A stretch of 64,000 nucleotides of DNA, from contig CAVZIJ010000003.1 of assembly GCA_963775335.1 (NCBI GenBank), positions 1 through 64,000 on the forward strand, given 5' to 3'. Made by a program: the position numbers and the translations under genes. The notes under the pieces were generated by a model. That model was not told the origin of the DNA. It ran no database searches and worked only from the letters and a program-made list of their open reading frames with translations. How positions within the stretch are numbered: position 1 is the first letter of the stretch; each line of letters starts with the position of its first letter. Below, in pieces: positions 25,584 through 33,442 of this stretch. Origin of the DNA: CAVQCX01 sp963775335 (GTDB lineage: Bacteria; Pseudomonadota; Gammaproteobacteria; Chromatiales; Chromatiaceae).

Positions 25584-26027
25584 ATGCCGGGTGCGAAGTG
25601 GCTGGAGATACTGCTGCAGCACGTGCCCGACCGCGGCAAGCACCTGGTTCGCTACTACGGCTGGTACAGCAACCGGACCCGTGGCATGCGCAACGCCGTG
25701 CTGGCGGAGTCGGAGCCTGAGACGCTGGCCCCGGTGGTCGAAGGGACACCAGAGCAGGTCGACCCCGAGGTCGCGCGTGCCGCACGGGCCGCCTGGGCTC
25801 GGCTGATCAAGCAGGTGTACGAGGCCGACCCCTTGATCTGTCCCCACTGTGGCGGGGAGATGCGCTTCCTGTCGGTGATCGAGGAGCCTCTGGTGATCGA
25901 GGGCATCCTGTGCCACCTGGGGCTCTGGGACCCGCGTCCACCCAGCCAAGCCCCGCCCGAAGAGGGCGACTGGCCGGTCAACGGCCAGATTCCGCTGACC
26001 TACGAGCCTTTGCCCGCCATCGCCTGA
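25584..26027 (+). pseudogene. 3' part of an IS91-family transposase gene (copy 2)
   Basis: 147 codons read KWLEILLQHVPDRGKHLVRY, YGWYSNRTRGMR and then a zinc-ribbon-like DPLICPHCGGEMRFLSVIEE ending at LTYEPLPAIA. This is the conserved C terminus of IS91/IS801-type rolling-circle (Y2) transposases (about 350-500 residues); the catalytic HUH/tyrosine part is missing. The cut on the 5' side abuts the DNA next to the DUF4157 gene. Bases 25689-25898 are the direct repeat of 22275-22484. Confidence 0.85.
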
Positions 26028-26250
26028 TCGATCTCAAGCCTTGACGCGATGCTCCGCCGCGCTAGAATCGCTAGAAAGCCACGGAAATTGCCCACAAAGC
26101 TGTCGGACCGGGCTACGCTTGGCTCTCGACGGCATCACCAGAGCGGATTGGGGATCGTTTCGTGCGGCAAGGGTGCTGGAGGACAGGCGGTTGGCGCCGA
26201 TTCTGGGCCGGTGGCTTGCTTTCCGCCTGCGGCGGCGGAAAGCAAATTCC
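26028..26250 (+). mobile_element. IS91-type 3' terminal region with hairpin at 26216-26245
   Basis: After the transposase stop a perfect 12-bp stem (TTGCTTTCCGCC / GGCGGAAAGCAA, loop TGCGGC) occurs at 26216-26245. IS91-family ends carry subterminal palindromes for rolling-circle initiation or termination, and this is in the right place for one. It lacks the T-run of a terminator. The exact element boundary is not determined. Confidence 0.5.
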
Positions 26251-26635
26251 TATCCCTTATTTCCCATTAACATCTTTACGAACTTCATGATGTATCGCGA
26301 CAGGAGTAAGACCTAAAAATCGATATATGGCATTATGGGCTCTCCACTTTACCGGAGTAGGCTGCGATGTGGACGGCTCTCTTGCGTGGACGCGCTATCC
26401 ACGGGTCGGCAAAACAACAAATTCGGCCTATGTGGCCCACGTAGCCGCGCCTTAAACGCTCTCAGGTGGGCCCGTAGTGGAGAAACTCCGGTTAGGTGGA
26501 GACCCCAGTATGGCACTAATCCGGGCCGTAAACTCTCGTCAACTTGACAGTACCGCTGGAACCAACTTGGAGACGTTGGATTGTTTTACTAGGTTTGTTA
26601 ATTCGGACCATATGCCCCTAGATAATGATATTGAT
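26251..26635. other. Intergenic, lower-GC, no gene recognised
   Basis: About 385 bases between the IS91 end and the IS200/IS605 stub. AT content is higher than in surrounding genes. No frame with a recognised product. Confidence 0.3.
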
Positions 26636-26920
26636 TGTCCCCCCGTGGGAGGGTTCAAACCCCCAGCTTCAGCTGGCAGCTTCCAGCCTCCCTGAGCAGG
26701 GTAGGAAGGATGAGCGAATATCGGCGCGGCACGCATTCGATCTTTCGGCTGCACGTGCACTTGGTGTGGTGCACGAAGTACCGTAAGGGAGTGCTGAAGG
26801 GAGACGTAGGTCATCGGCTGAAGCGCCTTCAGTCGGGTGGCTTGAAGCCGGCTTTAGCCGGAATGGACACTTCCAGTGTCCCAACTCAAGCCACCGGCTT
26901 CAGCCGGTGGTCAGGTTGAC
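26636..26920 (+). mobile_element. Internally deleted IS200/IS605-family element (MITE-like)
   Basis: ATG at 26710 (GGAAGG just upstream) begins MSEYRRGTHSIFRLHVHLVW then CTKYRKGVLKGDVGHRL, the first about 37 residues of an IS200-type TnpA (normal about 140). The frame then runs into the element's 3' end, which carries the perfect hairpin CCACCGGCTT/CAGCCGGTGG at 26891-26910. A smaller palindrome (AGCTTCAGCT) lies at about 26668. The catalytic HUH and tyrosine are lost, so it can move only in trans. Outer boundaries are approximate. Confidence 0.7.
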
Positions 26921-26940
26921 ATTTAAAGAACATTTAACTT

Positions 26941-26955
26941 TGGCAGGATATTTGC
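26941..26955 (+). promoter_or_regulatory. Sigma-54 (-24/-12) promoter of the PEP-CTERM gene
   Basis: TGGCAGG-ATAT-TTGC fits the RpoN consensus TGGCACG-N4-TTGC with one mismatch and exact GG-to-GC spacing. Transcription would start near 26967, leaving about a 44-base leader before the ribosome-binding site GGGAGGGG (26998-27005) and ATG 27011. PEP-CTERM genes in floc- and biofilm-formers are known targets of the PrsK-PrsR/RpoN pathway, which supports the call. Confidence 0.75.
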
Positions 26956-27010
26956 CTATTATTAATGCCCTGTAAGATTTTGTTCTTTTCAACTCTGGGA
27001 GGGGATGAGT

Positions 27011-27036
27011 ATGAACAAACAATTATGGATTCGAGG
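27011..27036 (+). pseudogene. Severed 5' end of the PEP-CTERM gene
   Basis: ATG AAC AAA CAA TTA TGG ATT CGA GG, preceded by a strong GGAGGGG ribosome-binding site. These first codons (MNKQLWIRG) join in frame with 29329 onward to give MNKQLWIRGVFLFTLVALFS, a normal signal peptide. The IS66 element is inserted between them; within the IS the frame ends at once (GGG TAA). Confidence 0.88.
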
Positions 27037-27110
27037 GTAACTACTCACCCCCTCCTACGGGGTCTCTCGGGTTTTCTCATCTTTAAATACGATCAGATAG
27101 AACAAAGCGC

Positions 27111-27139
27111 TTGACATCATAGCGCCTAAACACTATGGT
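27111..27139 (+). promoter_or_regulatory. Sigma-70 promoter inside the IS66 element
   Basis: TTGACA (27111-27116), a 17-base spacer and TATGGT (27134-27139), 34 bases before the methylase ATG. It should drive the methylase and tnpC together. Confidence 0.75.
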
Positions 27140-27172
27140 TTTGATCCGAGACCTCGACGCGGATCAACCAAG

Positions 27173-27841
27173 ATGGGCGCATATTTCGGATCGAAGGCGA
27201 CCTCCGGGCTGTGCCAGGCGATTATCGCCCTGATGCCGCCACACGATACCTACATCGAGACCCATCTGGGCGGCGGGGCGATCATGAAGCGCAAGCCGCC
27301 TGCGCTGCGCAATGTCGCCATCGATCTCAATGCGCGGGCGCTGGCTCGGTTTCAATGCGACTACCCGGTGGAGAAGATCCACGGCTGCGCTCACCGGTTT
27401 CTGCGCGAGTACGAGTATCGGGGACGCGAGCTCGTCTACTGCGATCCGCCTTACCTGCATCATACCCGCAGCTCGGGGCGACGTTACCGCTTCGACTACC
27501 AGGAGCAAGATCATCTTGAGCTGCTGGCGCTGCTCAAGGGCTTGCCCTGCAAGGTGATTCTCTGCGGATACCCCTCGGCGCTGTACGATGAGCAGCTCGG
27601 CGACTGGCGCCAGATCGAGATCCAGGTCATGAACCAGGCCGGGGTGCGCACCGAGAAGTTGTGGCTGAACTTCGCCCCGGACCGCGTCTTCTGGCCCCGC
27701 TTTGCCGGTAAGAACTTCACCGATCGCCAGCGCATCAAGCGCAAGGCGGCCAGCTGGGCACAGCGCTACCAGGCGATGCCCGCGCCCGAGCGCCTGGCAG
27801 TGCTCTCGGCGGTGATGGCCGTGGAAGCCGAGGGGGCCTAA
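27173..27841 (+). CDS. D12-class N6-adenine DNA methyltransferase, IS66 passenger
   Basis: 222 residues. Motif I is represented by YFGSKATSGLCQAIIALMPP and TYIETHLGGGAI, the Dam/D12 SAM site, and the catalytic motif IV is DPPY in LVYCDPPYLHH. The target-recognition region is short, so it resembles minimal phage-type adenine methylases (Dam is 278 residues). It lies between the IS promoter and tnpC, 23 bases before the latter. It may methylate the element ends or host DNA; no matching endonuclease is present, so it is not a restriction system. The recognition sequence is unknown. Confidence 0.85.
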   Translation: MGAYFGSKATSGLCQAIIALMPPHDTYIETHLGGGAIMKRKPPALRNVAIDLNARALARFQCDYPVEKIHGCAHRFLREYEYRGRELVYCDPPYLHHTRSSGRRYRFDYQEQDHLELLALLKGLPCKVILCGYPSALYDEQLGDWRQIEIQVMNQAGVRTEKLWLNFAPDRVFWPRFAGKNFTDRQRIKRKAASWAQRYQAMPAPERLAVLSAVMAVEAEGA

Positions 27842-27864
27842 GCCCCGGGGCAGCGCTCGCCGGC

Positions 27865-29316
27865 ATGGCCAGCGTCAACAAGTCGTCTCTGCGCGAGGAG
27901 TTTGACACCCTCAAGGGCGCGCTCGAGCGCCATTGCGCCGCTGGCAAGGTGGCCCCGGAGACACGCACCCTGATCCAAGCGCTGCTGGCGCTGTTCGAGC
28001 TGCTGATGGCCGTGTTCACGGAGAAGAGCACCGCCAAGAACAGCCGCAACTCCAGCCTGCCGCCCTCGCGCAACGACAAAGACGACGAGACCGCGACCCA
28101 GCCGGGCACCCACACCAAGGGCAAGGCCGAGCACAAGGGTCGCTCGGCTAACACCCGCACGATCGAGACGCTGGAGATCGCCCCGGTCCACGACTGTGAG
28201 TGCTGTGGCAAGGACCTCACCGCCGAGCCCTGCCAGGGCCACGAGCGGCGCACCTTCCTCGACATCGTCTACGAGAAGCGCCAGCATCACGTCGATGCCC
28301 AGATCAAGCAGTGCCCCGAGTGCCTGACGATCAACAAAGGCGCTTTCCCGCCCGGCCTGGCGGGGCCGTTGCAGTACGGGCCCGGCATCAAGGCCACGGT
28401 GATCAACTTTCTGGTGGCCCAGATGGTCTCGCTCAAGCGGGTCCAGCAACTGATGGGCACCCTGATCGGTCAGCTCATCTCCCAGGCGAGTCTGCTGAAG
28501 TTCGTGCAGCAGCTCCACCATGTCCTGGCCGCTTGGGAGCAACAGGCTATCGAGCAGTTGCTCGCCCAACCCAGCCTGCACGTGGACGAGACCTCGCTGC
28601 GGGTCGATCGCAAGAAGCACTGGATCCACGTCTACAGCGCAGGGGAGATCACCTTGAAGTTCCTCCACCGCAACCGCGGGCACGAGGCTGTCAATGCCAT
28701 CAACATCATCCCCCGTTACGGAGGCGTGCTAATCCACGACTGCCTGGCGGGCTACTTCTCTTTCCTGTGCTGCGGCCACGCCGTATGCGGCGCGCATCTG
28801 CTGCGCGAGCTCATCTTCGTGATCGAGACCAACGGCTATGCCTGGGCGGCCAACATGAAGCGACTGCTGAAACAGACCCGCAAGGCAGTCGCCGACAGCC
28901 CTGCCAAGTGCCTGTCGGAGAATGAGTACAAGAACCTCAAAAAGCGCTACCGCAATATCCTGACTCGCGGTGCCAAGGAGCTACCGCCGATACCACCCAG
29001 ACAGAACGGCAAGCGCGGGCGCATCGCCAAGTCCGACGCCCACAACCTATGGGAGCGCCTCAAGCTGCGCGAAGATGCGGTGCTGCTCTTCGCCAAATTG
29101 CCGCACGTGGCGTTCACCAATAACCGCGCCGAGCGTGATCTGAGAATGAGCAAGGTCAAGCAGAAGGTATCAGGCTGCTTCAGGACCCTTCTCTACGCTG
29201 AGGCCTATTGCCGCATCTCCAGCTATTTACAGACCATGGCCAACCGCGGATACGGCCCATTGGTCGCCATTCAGATGGCGCTTTCCGGGGAGATCTATGC
29301 GCAGACGGGTGAGTAG
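27865..29316 (+). CDS. tnpC: IS66-family transposase TnpC
   Basis: 483 residues. An N-terminal helix and SRNSSLPPSRN linker precede a zinc-ribbon (CECCGKDL ... CPEC), then the DDE domain: LHVDETSLRV, LIHDCLAGYF and NNRAERDLRMSKVKQKVSGC. All three acidic residues are present and the length is normal, so it is probably active. Its TAG stop (29314-29316) lies inside the right terminal repeat. Its last codons overlap, in another frame, a GGGGAG-preceded ATG (29297) that reads out into the host gene. Confidence 0.95.
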   Translation: MASVNKSSLREEFDTLKGALERHCAAGKVAPETRTLIQALLALFELLMAVFTEKSTAKNSRNSSLPPSRNDKDDETATQPGTHTKGKAEHKGRSANTRTIETLEIAPVHDCECCGKDLTAEPCQGHERRTFLDIVYEKRQHHVDAQIKQCPECLTINKGAFPPGLAGPLQYGPGIKATVINFLVAQMVSLKRVQQLMGTLIGQLISQASLLKFVQQLHHVLAAWEQQAIEQLLAQPSLHVDETSLRVDRKKHWIHVYSAGEITLKFLHRNRGHEAVNAINIIPRYGGVLIHDCLAGYFSFLCCGHAVCGAHLLRELIFVIETNGYAWAANMKRLLKQTRKAVADSPAKCLSENEYKNLKKRYRNILTRGAKELPPIPPRQNGKRGRIAKSDAHNLWERLKLREDAVLLFAKLPHVAFTNNRAERDLRMSKVKQKVSGCFRTLLYAEAYCRISSYLQTMANRGYGPLVAIQMALSGEIYAQTGE

Positions 29317-30253
29317 TTACATTCGAGGTGTATTTCTTTTTACTCTTGTAGCGCTCTTTTCGGGAGCGCCTCCATCGGTGATCGCCAGCCCGATTGATAC
29401 TGTCACTGGGCCATTGAACAGCTATGCGGAGGTCGACGGAACATCATGCGAGATGGTAAATGGCATGCCTCACAGCGGCTGCTATCTGGGTCAGCAATCC
29501 ATCTCTGAGATTTCACAAACGCCCACCTCGATTACCGGCCAGTTGACCGATATCGGGGGCATCCCGGTGGGGAGCGGTGTTAGCTTTCCACTGGTGCAAG
29601 CCGATCTTGCAGGTACCATTAAGATCAAAGGCAGCGCTGACGGTGGGACGACGGCAAACGTCTCGGGAAACTTTGTTGACGTCATCACACTGAGCGGCGA
29701 TACAGCGGCCGATGGCAGTAATGATGGCATGTACACTGTACCTCTGGATTTGCACATCACTGGGGCCATTGGCCCTAGCAGCTTCACTGACGGGAACGTG
29801 CCGACCTCGTTCACCATTCAAGCCGGGGTATCTGCTCTCGCAGCGAACATAGATTTCACCTCAGCAGCCTCGTGCGGTTTCTCCGACCTATGGGTCACGA
29901 ATAGCGGGATTACCAACGGTACGATCAACATTCAATTACCTGATTCGGGCGGAGCGATTAATGAGGTGGTACATTTATCGTGTACTACGCCCAGTCATGT
30001 CGACTACACAGCCTTTATGTTGGTTCTTCTGCAACAGGCATATGCCGATTTCTCGGGAACGGCCGCTCTCAGTATTGATCTCCCGACTGGTGTTTTCGCC
30101 ACATCTGCTTCGGACGCGTTCACGAATTTTGGTGGTAGCGCCGCCCCCACGGTCCCAGAACCTGGTGAGCTGGAGCTATTCGGTATAGGGCTACTCGCCG
30201 CCGTGTACAATATGCGACATGTCCCCAAGCGCCGTAAGTGTTGCCCCGTTTGA
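29297..30253 (+). CDS. PEP-CTERM exoprotein, re-started from the IS66 end
   Basis: 318 residues. The native part starts at 29329. Reading in frame from an ATG in the IS end (29297, GGGGAG five bases upstream) yields MRRRVSSYIRGVFLFTLVAL, which still has a basic n-region and a hydrophobic core, so export may survive. The body is Gly/Ser/Thr-rich and beta-like. The C terminus has VPEPGELELFGIGLLAAV then basic RHVPKRRK, the PEP-CTERM signal recognised by exosortase. Such proteins are exported and linked to exopolysaccharide matrix or flocs. No exosortase gene is in this window. Codon use is AT-richer than in neighbouring genes. Confidence 0.85.
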   Translation: MRRRVSSYIRGVFLFTLVALFSGAPPSVIASPIDTVTGPLNSYAEVDGTSCEMVNGMPHSGCYLGQQSISEISQTPTSITGQLTDIGGIPVGSGVSFPLVQADLAGTIKIKGSADGGTTANVSGNFVDVITLSGDTAADGSNDGMYTVPLDLHITGAIGPSSFTDGNVPTSFTIQAGVSALAANIDFTSAASCGFSDLWVTNSGITNGTINIQLPDSGGAINEVVHLSCTTPSHVDYTAFMLVLLQQAYADFSGTAALSIDLPTGVFATSASDAFTNFGGSAAPTVPEPGELELFGIGLLAAVYNMRHVPKRRKCCPV

Positions 30254-30303
30254 AGGCCCCAGCGAGATGGCAAGAAAGTAGTCAGACTCCTTTTTGTAGC
30301 TCT

Positions 30304-30868
30304 ATAGGGGACGTACCACGGTTACCCCTTCATCATTCTCCCCAAGGTAAGCTCAGCGACCCGGGCTCTGCACTTTTCGGTGGCTGGTCTGATTTCCCCG
30401 GCGTCACCCGCCGACCGAGCGCTTGGGCGATTTGCGCCTGAAAGACTGGGCTGCCGAGGGCGTAGTTTCCGTTGGTGGCGGCCCGGATCTGATCGACGAT
30501 CCCCGGATCGAGTTGGTACCGGAACAGTTCGCGGTAAGCGGTTCTGCGCTCGTCCCCCGCTCGCCCCAGGGCCGTGTAGAGCGCATGTGGTTTTAGCAGC
30601 GCAGAGGGCTCGCCTTGCGCGTTGGCGCAGTAGCTGGACCACGGATACTCGGCCGGGTGCTCCACCATGTTCGCGCGTAGCGGGTTGAGCTCGATGTAGC
30701 GGTAGCAGCCGAGGACGTAGTCCTCCTGGGAATCGAGGGGCAGTCGGCAGCTGAGTGAAGCGCCGGCGGGTTGCGGGTCTACTTCGCCAGCCGCGGGTCG
30801 AAGCTAAACCGCTCCACCGACGCGCTGTCAATCACCGTGTCGAAAGCGTCGTGTGTGGGATTCAAGAG
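30304..30868 (-). repeat. 565-bp repeat copy A (RAYT 3' part plus RES gene tail)
   Basis: Nearly identical to 32506-33070 in the same orientation. It contains the C-terminal part of a RAYT gene and the last about 90 bases of the RES toxin gene that is intact only at the other copy. So this copy was derived from the locus at 33 kb. Its ends carry ATAGGGGACGTACCACGG and, at 30903-30921, the inverted counterpart. Confidence 0.93.
30333..30740 (-). pseudogene. 3' part of a REP-associated tyrosine transposase (RAYT), copy A
   Basis: Frame reads YVLGCYRYIELNPLRANMVE then HPAEYPWSSYCANAQG, the conserved C-terminal half of Y1/IS200-like RAYT proteins, ending LSLPWGE. The N-terminal half with the HUH motif is absent, replaced by the end of the RES gene. 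RAYTs process REP hairpins; REP-like palindromes flank this copy. Confidence 0.8.
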
Positions 30869-30878
30869 AATCAAATCA

Positions 30879-30918
30879 GGGACAGACCACGATTTCGTCA
30901 CCGTAAACCGTGGTCCCC
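30879..30918. repeat. REP-like imperfect palindrome at the edge of copy A
   Basis: GGGACAGACCACGATTT pairs imperfectly with AAACCGTGGTCCCC, loop around CGTCACCGT. It mirrors the left end of copy A (GGGGACGTACCACGGTT), so the 30304-30921 unit is bounded by inverted REP-like ends. Confidence 0.6.
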
Positions 30919-30921
30919 TAT

Positions 30922-31523
30922 TATTGCGCTTCCCCAGAGAGCACCGAGTTTGCCTTCGCAGACGCGAGAAGGTCCCTTGCGAGACACTTGGCCGATGAAG
31001 GTTTTGGTATCGATTGCCAGAACTGGCGGAAACCGAATCGAAATCCTTTGATCTCAACCGTCATGCGGCTCGTTGCATGAGGAAAAGCAAAAAACTTCAG
31101 TCAAGTAAGTGCCATTCTGATCAAGCCTGTCTTTCCGCAGAGGGCGCTCTTGGCATTCGCCATTTCCTGATAGGGAAATTTGACTCAATGGATGGCAAGC
31201 GTCTGTCCGACACCGCGCAGATCGACACCCAATGGTCGCCTGTCGCACAAAGATTAGACGGAATCATGAGTCCGGGATGGTGGGCGTGCGGTCCGACAGA
31301 CCGTTTCATGGAGAGCGGCCCGGCGCCCCATCTCTGCTGCCAACAGGGTCGGCAACTGCTTCAGGGCCCGCCGGGCCACCGGGCCAGAGTGCTGGCCGCC
31401 GGGCAGGCCCGCACCAAGCGCCTCCATGCTGTTCTATGTGTGCTATCGAACAGACACTTTTTGAGTATAACCGGATCATCCGCACTTCTCCGCTCACTAC
31501 ACAAAGGACACAAAAGACACACC
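30922..31523. other. Intergenic, 600 bases, nothing recognised
   Basis: Between the REP-bounded unit and the BON-domain pseudogene. Short frames on both strands show no domain. The last 60 bases before 31524 (ACAAAGGACACAAAAGACAC) may carry the ribosome-binding region of the pseudogene. Confidence 0.3.
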
Positions 31524-31858
31524 GTGAATATCAAGGCCGCGACAGGCGTTTCCATCGTTGGTAGCTTGCTCGCCCCCTAGCAGCCCATGCCGAGGATGCA
31601 GCCTCGGACCGACCGTATCCCATGACATTCGTCAAGGACTCGGCGATAACCACCAAGGTCAAGGCCAAGCTAGCCGCAGAAAAGATAAATAGTCTGGTGC
31701 ATATCAAGGTCGATACGGACAGCAATGGCGTAGTGGTTCTGAGCGGCATAGTCAGAATCCAGAAAGAAGCGGACAAGGCGGTTTCAATTGCGTAAGGGAC
31801 CGAAGGCGTAACGTCGGCCACGAGCAAATTGCGAATCAAGAAGGATGATGAAGCTTCT
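31524..31858 (+). pseudogene. BON-domain (OsmY-like) periplasmic protein, broken twice
   Basis: GTG at 31524 begins MNIKAATGVSIVGSLLA, a signal-peptide start. A frameshift near 31570-31580 is needed to continue as LAAHAEDAASDRP, then FVKDSAITTKVKAKLAAEKI and VDTDSNGVVVLSGIVR, a single BON domain. A TAA at 31793-31795 interrupts it before GTEGVTSATSKLRIKKDD. With one base change and one stop it encodes no intact product. BON proteins of this type are exported and bind envelope or phospholipid. It precedes another exported-protein gene. Confidence 0.8.
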
Positions 31859-32002
31859 GCTTCATGGCGGATATTCGGACAGTCCGGATGCGCCCAGAGC
31901 GTAACTAGAGCTTGCGCGGCCGCGCCCCGGTTCCAACAGAATCGCGGCGGGGTCTCACAGTGGAATCTTAAGTCAAGAAACACCAACCACAGGACCTTCA
32001 AA

Positions 32003-32443
32003 ATGAAACGTCTTCTCATGGCAGTGGCTGTAACCGCCGCCGCAGTCACCACTCCGGCACTCGCTGCCGACGTAGGCGTCGCGATCAGCATTGGCCAGCC
32101 CGACTTCTATGGCCGACTCGACATTGGCGGCTATCCGCAGCCACAAGTGATTTATCGTCAGCCGATAGCAGTCGAGCGGGTGCCGATGGACCGCCCGCCG
32201 GTCTATCTGCGCGTGCCCTCGGACCACGCAAAACACTGGAAAAGGTACTGCCGCGAATACAACGCATGCGGCGAGCGGGTCTACTTTGTGAAGGACAGCT
32301 GGTACAACCACGAGTACGTTCGGCGCTACCTGGAACGTAATCGTGGCCACCGGGATAACCGCCATGACGAACACCGGGACGATCATCGCGGAGGCCACGA
32401 CGACCACCAAGGCGGCGATCACGATCATGGGCCTAATCGCTAA
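32003..32443 (+). CDS. Secreted or periplasmic protein with His/Asp-rich C terminus
   Basis: 146 residues starting MKRLLMAVAVTAAAVTTPAL, a clear Sec signal peptide cleaved after ALA. The mature part has a Tyr/Pro/Gln-rich segment (YPQPQVIYRQPIAVERVP), a central folded part with two cysteines (YCREYNACGERVYFVK) and a tail rich in His, Asp and Arg (about residues 110-146). The tail could bind metal ions. Similar exported proteins are common and unnamed in beta- and gammaproteobacteria. AGGACC lies about 10 bases upstream of the ATG. Confidence 0.78.
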   Translation: MKRLLMAVAVTAAAVTTPALAADVGVAISIGQPDFYGRLDIGGYPQPQVIYRQPIAVERVPMDRPPVYLRVPSDHAKHWKRYCREYNACGERVYFVKDSWYNHEYVRRYLERNRGHRDNRHDEHRDDHRGGHDDHQGGDHDHGPNR

Positions 32444-32471
32444 GGCATAGTCGCAACCACTGATCGGGCTC

Positions 32472-32500
32472 ATACCTCCGCAATGTCGCGGAGGTATTTG
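32472..32500 (+). terminator. Rho-independent-type terminator after the His-rich secreted protein
   Basis: Perfect 10-bp stem ATACCTCCGC / GCGGAGGTAT with loop AATGTC, followed by TTG. The T-run is short, so it is a moderate terminator. It lies 28 bases after the stop codon. Confidence 0.65.
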
Positions 32501-32505
32501 TACTA

Positions 32506-33070
32506 ATAGGGGACGTACCACGGTTACCCCTTCATCATTCTCCCCAAGGTAAGCTCAGCGACCCGGGCTCTGCACTTTTCGGTGGCTGGCCTGATTTCCC
32601 CGGCGTCACCCGCCGACCGAGCGCTTGGGCGATTTGCGCCTGAAAGACTGGGCTGCCGAGGGCGTAGTTTCCGTTGGTGGCGGCCCGGATCTGATCGACG
32701 ATCCCCGGATCGAGTTGGTACCGGAACAGTTCGCGGTAAGCGGTTCTGCGCTCGTCCCCCGCTCGCCCCAGGGCCGTGTAGAGCGCATGTGGTTGTAGCA
32801 GCGCAGAGGGCTCGCCTTGCGCGTTAGCGCAGTAGCTGGACCACGGATACCCGGCCGGGTGCTCCGCCATGTTCGCGCGTAGCGGGTTGAGCTCGATGTA
32901 GCGGTAGCAGCCGAGGACGTAGTCCTCCTGGGAATCGAGGGGCAGTCGGCAGCTGAGTGAAGCGCCGGCGGGTTGCGGGTCTACTTCGCCAGCCGCGGGT
33001 CGAAGCTAAACCGCTCCACCGACGCGCTGTCAATCACCGTGTCGAAAGCGTCGTGTGTGGGATTCAAGAG
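32506..33070 (-). repeat. 565-bp repeat copy B (source copy)
   Basis: Same length as 30304-30868 with only a few substitutions. Here the segment runs without interruption into the intact RES toxin gene, so this is the parental arrangement. Confidence 0.93.
32535..32942 (-). pseudogene. 3' part of a RAYT transposase, copy B
   Basis: Same frame as copy A (YVLGCYRYIELNPLRANMAE, HPAGYPWSSYCANAQG, ending LSLPWGE). The N-terminal catalytic half is missing because the RES gene end lies directly upstream. It cannot encode an active nuclease. Confidence 0.8.
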
Positions 33071-33442
33071 TAGGTTGCGCTGGGTCGGGATCAGGGTGCT
33101 CGGGACCGACAGCGCCAGGGACAGGCCGCTGCCAATCCATTCGTCCCCGATTGCAGCGGTGGAGGAGGGCGGCGGATCGGCGCGCCAGTCCTTGGGCAGC
33201 GCGTTCTCGTCCAGCCACATCACGCCCTCGTCCGGGACGTTCAGACCGAACAGGATGTAATGGTTGAGCACGGCGCTTCGATGCAGGTGCACCAGCAGCT
33301 CCAGGGCGGCGAGCGACACGCTGTCGGAGGCGTACACCATGGCCACACCCTTGCTGTTCCAGCGCCCGCCGTGCGCCTTGGCACCCGAGCCGTCCAGCGC
33401 GGTGGCCTGGTGGCGCGCCTTGACCAGGCGGTAGGCCCGCAT
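32981..33442 (-). CDS. RES-domain toxin (NAD+ phosphorylase type)
   Basis: 153 residues starting MRAYRLVKARHQATALDGSG then GAKAHGGRWNSKGVAMVYAS, which gives the Arg and Glu/Ser pattern of RES domains (ADP-ribosyltransferase-like fold). It also has ELLVHLHRSAVLNHYILFGL and ends SVERFSFDPRLAK. RES toxins deplete NAD+ and pair with Xre/DUF2384 antitoxins. The start overlaps the antitoxin stop (TGATG). The C-terminal 30 codons also exist as the fragment in repeat copy A. Length and key motifs are normal, so it is probably active. Confidence 0.9.
   Translation of the reverse strand: MRAYRLVKARHQATALDGSGAKAHGGRWNSKGVAMVYASDSVSLAALELLVHLHRSAVLNHYILFGLNVPDEGVMWLDENALPKDWRADPPPSSTAAIGDEWIGSGLSLALSVPSTLIPTQRNLLLNPTHDAFDTVIDSASVERFSFDPRLAK

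Larger units (their letters stand above)
27037..29320 (+). mobile_element. Complete IS66-family element carrying a DNA adenine methylase
   Basis: 2284 bp with perfect 14-bp terminal inverted repeats (GTAACTACTCACCC at 27037-27050 and GGGTGAGTAGTTAC at 29307-29320). The 8-bp target duplication ATTCGAGG (27029-27036 and 29321-29328) and GTAA ends are typical of IS66. It holds a D12-class methylase gene and tnpC but no tnpA or tnpB, like the ISBst12-type reduced layout plus a passenger. The repeats are undecayed, so insertion is recent. Confidence 0.93.

Noticed and set aside
27173..27841. Restriction-modification system
   Set aside because: No endonuclease gene accompanies the methylase and it lies inside an IS element.
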